From assembly GCA_029532415.1 (NCBI GenBank), contig JAQOTA010000026.1, forward strand, positions 124,001-188,000: 64,000 bases of DNA. The letters are read 5' to 3'. This DNA comes from Marasmius tenuissimus. Taxonomy: Eukaryota > Basidiomycota > Agaricomycetes > Agaricales > Marasmiaceae. The translations under genes and the position numbers were made by a program. Shown piece by piece: positions 56,767 to 64,000 of this stretch (position 1 is its first letter; each line of letters opens with the position of its first letter). The notes below the pieces were generated by a model. That model had not been told where the DNA came from. It saw only the letters and a program-made list of their open reading frames with translations, and did no database searches.

Positions 56767-56774
56767 TTGCGAAC

Positions 56775-57304
56775 AGATTGCAACTCTGACAACTCTGAAA
56801 AAGTGACATGACATCATTGTGGGTGTCGGCGGGCGAGTGCCTTACAGTAGCATAGCCACTGTGTGGCCAGTGCCACCTCCAGCTCGGCTGGCGGTTGGGG
56901 TTGGAAAGACTTACAGTGGGTGAAATACTACACTGGCGGATTATGATGTACATGCTTACAATACAAGGTCACATACACGAGTATCTTTGATTACATACCT
57001 TGCTCTCTAGTGACTCTGAGTATAGGTGAGAGGTTTCGCCAGTCGATTCGGATAGCATGAATACGTCATTGTGGGTGCCGATGGGCGAGACCCCCATTTT
57101 TGCATAGCCACCTTTCCCCATATCCGACGCTCGCGTCTCACATGAAGGTTCAAGGCATTTAACATACTATGGGAAGTATCGCGAAGAATATCCCGTTATC
57201 ACTTATATTTCACCTCCTGGACCAGGAGTTGAATACTCCCATTGGCGTGGAAGGCCCACGAACCCTGGCGTCAACAACGCATTGAGAGGTCAAAGTCAAA
57301 CGGT
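56775..57304. other. Non-coding stretch
   Basis: Between the MITE and the F-box gene. The phrases ATGACATCATTGTGGGTGTCGG (56810) and a close relative near 57064 (ACGTCATTGTGGGTGCCGATGG) hint at a diverged short repeat. No gene supported. Confidence 0.4.
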
Positions 57305-58991
57305 TTAGCAAACCCTTCTTACCTCCCAGTGTCTCCAATCCACGGAGACCCGTCTTAGCATCGGATAGCTCTTCATGATCTCCGGCACGAATTCGACTTG
57401 TAAGTCTTGCGCAAACCGCTTCTCGTTGAGCAAATTGAACGATACCGTGTGTAGCAGTGGGAGAACCCGATGGGATGTGGTATCAATAAGCATTTGCTGG
57501 GAGCACCATTGAGTCTCATTCGCCGCGAAAGACAAGCTCGAAAGACACATACCAGGTTTGTCAACCTCCCGCCGACGGATAACTGTTCCAACTTGGAGCA
57601 GGTCATACAGAGTCGTTTCAATGCTCGCGTCCCTACAAAGCATGAAGCCAACGAAAGAACTCTCAATCTCGCGGCATGCACATCAATCAAGTGGTCTATG
57701 AGGACATCAATACTGGGAGTTGATGTGCCGTATACGTATGCTGCGTGACTGACGAGCGAGAGGTTTTCAATGGGGGAATGGTCGGTGACCTTGCTGACCC
57801 AATCGCACAGGGCATCGGATTGTCGACGAGAGTCTGGACGCTTATGATGGACGGTCAGAAATTTGAGATATTGAAGAACGGGGAAGTAAGGCGGTGAGGC
57901 GTGTTGCTAGAGAAGTGTGAGAGACTTTTGTAAAGGCGCACAGGCGCGGAAGAACTCACTGGATGATAGCTGACAGAGAGCGTATGTAAGCTGGGCAGTT
58001 GAGATAACGCGCTGAACAGGTCGTGATCCGTGAGGGAGTGTGATGAACCGAGGCTGAGTGAACATATCTGCTGTAGTTGAGGTATGGCAGAACTCAATAT
58101 TGCGGGTGTTATTGAGCTGCAGTTGCCCTGAATATCAAAGCGTGAATATTGCGTGAAGGAAGCGAATAGTAACTCGTACCTGCAGATGAAGCTCGACGAG
58201 CGTCTTGGACAGTCGGTCTAGCCAGCGCCATACTAAAAGATGCAAGATTTTATTGGACGGATCGCGCAGCGTGAGCTTGGTCAGACCAGAAATGCTGACG
58301 ACAAGCTCAGCCCTGGATAAAGGTTGTGAAACCTGCTCTGCTGAATCTTCGTTGCGCTCTTCACCTTCAGCGATAGCTGATAAAGTTGAGGACAGATTTA
58401 TTGGTAAACTCGGCATAGCCGTCTGTCGCTCATCGTCGAAGCAAGATGAATTGACATCCAGAATCCGCAATGAGGAACATTCTCGGAGAACTGTGAGATG
58501 TTCCACGAAATAGTTGCCTTCGTATGTCGTTGGGCAGATCTTTATGGACTGGATATTTGCGAATGCCTTCAGGCCCTTGACGAGAGCACGTTGAAGCTCG
58601 TTTACTTGAACAGAAGTCCCAGCGAAATAACCTGCAAATGCTGAGTTTCAACTTCACCGAGAACCTGGATGGATACACGCACCGGATACTTCCAGATTTC
58701 TGACCAACGGTGCATACTTTGGTAGTAGTGCAAACATGAAAGCCGCGATACCCTCATATGGGAGAATCATCGATATTGGTAGCACTGTGAGGCCTATAGA
58801 GCTCGTACAGATCGAGGTCCAGGTGCTTTCGAAGTGTTGGTATTCCATAATGGGAGCGAGAGTTTGACATCGGCATAGAGGTACTTGGAGGCCACTATGT
58901 TGAGATCTCGACTAGCAAGGGCAGCATTGAAGAGCTCTCGAGTATTGACAAAGGCAAAGATCTGAATGAGCATGTCGCAGGGTATGATCAT
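57305..58991 (-). CDS. F-box/LRR protein
   Basis: Probable substrate receptor of an SCF ubiquitin ligase. ATG at about 58991 starts MIIPCDMLIQIFAF, and the N-terminal F-box continues VNTRELFNAALASRDLN and ASKYLYADVKL. Introns lead into leucine-rich, repeat-like segments (SIKICPTTYEGN, LRECSSLRILDVNSS, LTKLTLRDPSNKILHLL, QLQQICSLSLGSSHSLTDHDL, SQLPSLHTLSVSYHP, RLRVLSLASCFVGTRALKRL) and the end RRVSVDWRHWEV. No stop interrupts the exons that I joined, but not all junctions are certain. It is divergently arranged with the TBCB relic at 59066; the 5' part of both is duplicated at 63416-64000. Confidence 0.72.
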
Positions 58992-59065
58992 CGTGGTCGT
59001 TGCGGCCAAAGCAGTGACTGGACGCGCGCGTCCTTTATTTCTTACCACCATCAAAACCATCAATA

Positions 59066-60010
59066 ATGTCCGGTACTCTTCGTTCTATCCCCAGATACTC
59101 GCTCAGACCATCGGCTTGATCCTCATGCTACTATCGAGCAGCTCTAGGAACCCCTCGCGATCGATTCCGATTCGACAACCGTTCTGCTCAGAGAATGGAA
59201 GTCCAAACTGGCGTCTGTCACCGGGATCTCAGCCTCAAATCAAGCCATAACTCTTGTCAACTTGGAAAAAGACAACCATTTCGTCGCTCAGCTGAATGAA
59301 GATTCAAAGGTGCTTGGATCCTATGGGCCGAGGGATTATCAGGTTTCAAAGGTGCGTTGTTGAAGCAAATTGGGAATCGAATTCTGAGACCTGACGCCCT
59401 CTTTTCTTTCTCTTTTGTGAACCAGGTTGAGGATCTGAACCCACCTGCAAACTTTACTGGGCAGTTGACGGACGTATTACAAGTCGAAAAGTTTGAACTG
59501 AGTGACGAAGCTTACGCACAGAGACAAGGTGAGTCTGCGAGCTTGCTTCGTAGCTCTTCGCGCCCTTATACGATTCCTCAGATTCTGTTCTCGCGTATGT
59601 ACAAGCAGTGTCATTATGTCGGTCGGTTCGCGCCAAAAGACGAGACCACATCGCAAAAAGTTCCTGAAACCAACATACCTGTAGGCTCACGATGTGAAGT
59701 AGAGTCCACAGAGCCAGGGTCGAGTAAGAGAAGACGGTACGATTCGTGGGATCGACCAAGCTTGACTCAGGAGACGGGGTATGGGTTGGTATCGAATACG
59801 ATGAACCGTTTGGGAAGCTTGATCTGGAAGATAAGGAGATACGAACGAGGAGATATGATCATCTCAGCGCTTGAGGCGAACGATACCTCTCTTGACGGCC
59901 ACACTATGGCTTATTCGCTAACCCCGTCCCGTTGCTGCCACCCGTATCGCCCCTATGCACTCGTCTCATCTGCATTCGAGCTGTATGCCCACCCCTCCTT
60001 GAGTTGACTG
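59066..60010 (+). pseudogene. Tubulin-folding cofactor B (Alp11/TBCB), decayed copy 1
   Basis: Intact relatives bind alpha-tubulin during folding, with an N-terminal ubiquitin-like and a C-terminal CAP-Gly domain. Visible here: LSPDTRSDHRLDPHATIEQL, LREWKSKLASVTGIS, NQAITLVNLEKDNHFVAQL, YGPRDYQVSK, FTGQLTDVLQVEKFELSDEAY, VGRFAPKDE, IPVGSRCEVESTEPG, and a CAP-Gly remnant TVRFVGSTKLDSGDGVWVG with IEYDEPFGK. Damage: an 8-nt deletion after the start relative to copy 2 (63723), TAG after TIEQL, frame changes before and inside the CAP-Gly part, and TGA twice near its end. A working TBCB gene must exist elsewhere if the cell uses one. Confidence 0.75.
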
Positions 60011-61225
60011 GGTGGTCGACTCCTTCGCCGACATGGTTACACCCCGTAGCCCAGGGGTTTTCAGAGTGGGCCTGTGGACACGATGCAATCAATAGGCCCC
60101 GCTCGAAAGTCTTTCTCGCCTGCGATGGCCGCTGGGTGCGACTGGAATCGGAATCATATTCGCCGCTTTTGATGGATGGGGAGGAGCGATCACTTGTACG
60201 GCGCGTCGAGGAGCCCTTATTGGAAGTTTTCAAGCGAAATGAGCCTTTGGATCTGGATGCCGTTGGTCAATGGTACGATGGGCTCCGGATTCGAATCTTT
60301 TCGCTCACTGTTCCTTTTCCTCGTTTCGTCTTCGCTTCTTACTGTTGTGTCTGCGGGTTGTAGGTCCCACCTGTGCATCTCAAAGTGTCATTTATGTTTT
60401 CCTTAGATCGTACTCTCATCGATGGGTAACGGCAGTGTACCCCAGTGTACCCCTTTCTCCCTCGACTACTTTTGACCTCCACATATACACGTAAACCCCG
60501 TTTCTGTCATGACTTGCCTCTCTCCCTGCATACCCCAGCCTTCTCATCTTTCGTATATACATTCGTGGGCAATACATTCTTTAGGCCACATATACATCTT
60601 CCGTCCACGTTTATCGTTTACCCGTGGTTCCATACATACAGACCGTATCCCTTGTCGATCGGTGCCCATGAGAAAGAGTTCAAGCCGTGCACTGCAGATG
60701 CCACTTGGGCGCTGTCAAGTTGGTTGCGCTAAGGGTGATTCTCCCGATCAGGGTGTGTTTTCATCCATCTATTCCTGCTCCTGCTCGGACACTGATGAGA
60801 ACACTGCCAACAGGTTCTTCAGATTGCGCCACTGCATTTTTAGTTCGGAAGTGCATGCGCGTATACCTGGCAGCACTCGATGCATCATGCTACCCGCTGT
60901 ATTGATGGAATACAGATGTATACTAGGCCGCCCTCGAAATTTGGCTGCTGACGAATCCGTTCACTTCCCGCGATGATATCACCCGCTACGCTGTTAGTAC
61001 ACCCACTGAGAGCTACAACAGGACGCGTCCGGTACGCGGAAATTGCGCGGAAAGCTGGAACTGGAATAGCGGGCAGGACGCGTACTAGATTGATCAAGAG
61101 CCAGAAATCGATGCTATTTTCAGGAGGTCATGCAAAGGTGGTTTCAGCGCGTTCCTATAAAAGACATGTCAAGAGCAGGAGTCCTACAGTAACTTCCCCT
61201 CGCAGCTTCTCCTACCTGGTTGAAT
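60011..61225. other. Intergenic region with an unassigned open frame
   Basis: An open frame at about 60040-60363 (KVFLACDGRWVRLESESYSP, LDAVGQWYDGLRI) looks protein-like and could be an exon remnant, but it has no start or family match that I know. The rest is non-coding and includes the promoter of the second monooxygenase. Confidence 0.35.
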
Positions 61226-63281
61226 ATGGCACCGGTACTTATTGTGAGTGCCCCGCTTCCTCAGTCCTTTTCACTTGGTTGACCCTTGATCATAGGTCGG
61301 CGCTGGTCCTACAGGTGACTGTTCTCAAGTTTTGTCAATTCTTCCTCGCTTATAGTATGCCTTTAGGTCTCGCTTTGGCCCTTTCTCTTTCAAGGAATGG
61401 TGTCCCCGTTCGTATCATCGACAAACGACCTGAGCATACTATCGGACAACGCGGATCTGGTATGCAGGTATGACCCCCCTCTCCCCTCCTATCCTTACCT
61501 CACCTCATCATCATCATCGCCAGCCCCGAACATTAGAGCTATACAAAATTCTCGGTGCTCTGCCAGACATTGCTGCAGCGGGGAATCCGGAACGACCCAT
61601 ACGCATGTACACATCGCCCGAGGGACCAACACACGTCGCGGAGTTCCACATGCACGAGCCATTGGAAAATACCCCCGAGTACCCCCTGGTTCGTCCTTTC
61701 CTTGTTTGACTGGAACCAATAACGAAGCTGACATGTCTCTTCACGCCTCGTAGATCAATACTGCAGTACTAGGGCAAGATAAACACGAAGCTGTCCTTCG
61801 TAAACGTCTCGCCGAGGATTACGACACCCACGTTGAACTTGGAACGGAGTTGAAGTCGTTCGAGCAAACGGATGATTACGTTGAATCACGTCTTGTCAAG
61901 CATGTTGACGGGAAAGAGGTTGAAGAGGTTTTCCGATCTGAGTTTTTGGTTGGAACGGATGGTGCACGGAGTGTTGTGAGGAAACAACTTGGGTTGACGT
62001 TCCTCGGAAAATCAGACGAACAGACGAGCTTGCTTGTGGGGGGTGTGCGTATCAAGAGCGGAGTTCCTGATAGAGACGTACGCGACCTCTTTCCCTCTTT
62101 TCGATGCTTCATTGACGATTTCGAATGATAGTATTGGCGGATGTGGGGTGACTGGAAGAAGACATTGTAAGCTGCTGGAGTTTTTCATCAGCACCACGTT
62201 CTGATTTCCATCGATTCAGTCTGACGTTGTTCCCATTCGAAACCGAGGGCGACCTCTATTTCTTAGTCACAGGAGGACCCGACATCGACGTGCAGCAGGT
62301 CAACAGCAGCCCGGAAGCCCTATACAAACACATCTCGTCGACCATAGGAAGGGACTTCGAGTTTGGCGAGACCCTTTGGTCCGGTGTATGGAGCGTTAAC
62401 GTTCGAATGGTGAATAAATTTGGAGAGGGTCGTGTCTTCGTTGGTGGAGGTGAGCATAGCATCTCCCCCACCCTTCATTGAGCGAATCACTGACGTTTTT
62501 ACCCCCTTTAGATGCCGCTCATGTTCACAGCCCTACGGGAGCTCAAGGAATGAACTCTGGCGTCCAGGACGCCATCAATCTCGGATGGAAAATGGGTCTG
62601 GTCCATAAGGGATTGGTACCTCTTTCCTTCCTCACGTCGTACACCGACGAACGATTGCCAGTGATTGCTACCATGCTCAACAAGACCACTGAGCTCATGA
62701 ACAACAGCTCCACGGTATCAGAGGACGATTCTGTTGGTAACGCCTGGTTCGCCAAGAGAGGTTTCGAGCTGCGGATGTTGGGGGTCAACTATCGGAAAAG
62801 TCCGGTGATTGTAGATGTGAAGGACGAGGAGAAAGACGCAGCTGTTGATCCGTACAGAAGTGGGACGGATGGTACTATTAAGGGTGGTGATCGAGCACCG
62901 GCGGCTTCTGGTCTGGTCGATCCTACTGATAGTTCGACCACGACACTCTTTGACCTGTTCAGTCCCTCGAAGCATACGATTCTGGTCTTCTCCAAGGACG
63001 ATAGTGCTTCTCAGGAGATCCTCGAGACCGTGGGAGGCATCTTTCCTCAGAGTACTGCTCAGACGGTTGTGGTTTACCCTCAGTCCTTTACTGGATCTTC
63101 CACAATTTCTCCAAAACACCGTTTCTTGGTTGACAAGGAGGGCTACGCGTTCAAGCATTACCGTGTCAATGCAAATGATGGACTTAGGATGTTTGTTATT
63201 CGGCCAGACGCGTACGTCGGAGCGATTGTGGAGGGAGTGGAAGGATTGAAGGAGTATACAGGTTTGATCTTCAAATCATAG
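61226..63281 (+). CDS. FAD-dependent aromatic monooxygenase, copy 2
   Basis: Paralogue of 51169-53284 with the same intron pattern, including the 18-nt first exon (61226-61243) and the tiny VGAGPTG exon. Motifs: GxGxxG, NGVPVRIIDKRP, QRGSGMQ, PRTLELYKILG, VLGQDKHEAVLRKRL, the DG motif FLVGTDGARSVVRK, YWRMWGDW, GRVFVGG joined to [20 protein letters not shown], and a thioredoxin-like C-terminus ending TGLIFKS. All motifs needed for FAD binding are present and no stop was seen in the joined exons. Likely role: hydroxylation of an aromatic compound; substrate unknown. The duplicated F-box and TBCB fragments lie directly downstream. Confidence 0.87.
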
Positions 63282-63415
63282 TCAGCGGGTCATACTAGAT
63301 TAACGTTTGTCCTTATCGTACAATATCTTTGTACCGCCTGAGCTGGAATTTAATTGCCTTCCGCACTCAGATTCATATCGAACATTGTTTAGATACAGTC
63401 ACACTTGATTTAATA

Positions 63416-63720
63416 GGAGAATCATCGATATTTGTAGCATTGTGAGGCTTATAAAGTTCATACGGATCGTGGCCCAGGTCCTTTCGAAGTGTTGGTATCG
63501 CACAATGGGAGCGAGAGTATGACATTGGCATAGAGGTATTCGGAGGCCACTACGTTGAGATCTCGACTGGCAAGGGCAACATTGAAGAGTTCCCGAGTTT
63601 TAGAGAATGAGAATATATGAATAAGCATGTCGTAGGGTATGGTCCTCGTGGTCATCGCGGTCAAAGCAGTGACGGCGACGCGCGCGTTTTGTTTTTTTAC
63701 CACCATCATCAAACTATCAA
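63416..63720 (-). pseudogene. 5' fragment of a duplicated F-box gene
   Basis: Matches the start of the F-box/LRR gene (58757-59063): TIPYDMLIHIFSF, TRELFNVALASRDLNVVASEYLYA. Homology stops abruptly at about 63416, within what is exon 2 of the complete gene, so the LRR part is missing. Confidence 0.75.
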
Positions 63721-63722
63721 GA

Positions 63723-64000
63723 ATGTCCAGTGCTCTAAAACTCTTCGTTATCTCCCCAGATACTCGCTCACAGCTTTGTCTTGATCTTCATTTCACTATC
63801 CAGTAACTTAGGGTACTCCTCACGATCGATTCGACAACCGTTCTGCTCATCTGAAGATGGTGGTCCAGACTGGAATTTGTCACCGGGATCCCAGCTTCCA
63901 AATCAATCCATAACTCTCTTCGACTTGGAAAAGACAATCATCTCGTCTCTCAGTTGAAAGATGATTCAAAGATGCTTGGATTCTACGGGCCGAGGGATTA
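63723..64000 (+). pseudogene. Tubulin-folding cofactor B, decayed copy 2 (runs off the window)
   Basis: Aligns with 59066-59340. Starts MSSALKLFVISPDTRSQ, a better start than copy 1, but TAA follows after FTIQ and further frame breaks come before the last bases. The last visible stretch matches the GPRDY region of copy 1. The window ends inside the gene. Confidence 0.65.

Overview
The window looks like a stretch of an Agaricomycete (mushroom-forming basidiomycete) genome. The evidence is: genes cut by many short GT-AG introns (about 40-70 nt, with CTAAT-like branch points), KDZ transposases with CxC1- and CxC2-type cysteine clusters, a KDZ-Ulp1 fusion, a secreted class II-like haem peroxidase relic, F-box/LRR genes and basidiomycete-type FAD monooxygenases. 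Only a few genes look intact; the rest is transposons, their passengers and decayed paralogues. All exon structures are inferred from the sequence by eye.

Layout. 1-10.25 kb: a CxC2-type KDZ transposase relic (6147-10243) with two candidate passenger genes to its left (758-1656 and 4850-5627); a solo copia LTR sits inside one of its exons. 10.3-10.8 kb: a tract rich in the motif ATTAGAAT. 10.83-13.09 kb (minus): truncated copy A of a large membrane-protein family. 13.1-17.9 kb: non-coding, with dispersed and inverted repeats. 17.924-30.402 kb: one complete 12.5-kb KDZ transposon with 81-bp terminal inverted repeats and an 8-bp target duplication, AATTTTAG. It carries a decayed CxC1-KDZ-Ulp1 gene, a nested LTR fragment, and three passenger genes, two of which are paralogues of the passengers beside the first KDZ gene.

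30.4-39.3 kb: a host island with an intact VTI1 SNARE gene (minus) and a haem-peroxidase pseudogene. 39.3-49.85 kb (minus): full-length copy B of the membrane-protein gene, split by a complete, very young Ty1/copia element (39930-46016) with near-identical LTRs, a 5-bp duplication and a half-tRNA primer site. 51.2-64 kb: two related FAD monooxygenases, a secreted TAP-like alpha/beta hydrolase, a 484-bp hAT-type MITE, an F-box/LRR gene and two decayed copies of tubulin cofactor B; part of this block is a segmental duplication.

Two themes run through the window. First, the KDZ elements seem to move a recurring set of passenger genes. Second, KDZ genes, passengers and the membrane-protein family are broken mainly by TGA codons where a paralogue or the family has arginine, in several cases exactly CGA. 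That fits C-to-T decay at CpG (methylation or RIP-like) and contrasts with the indel-driven decay of the peroxidase and TBCB relics.
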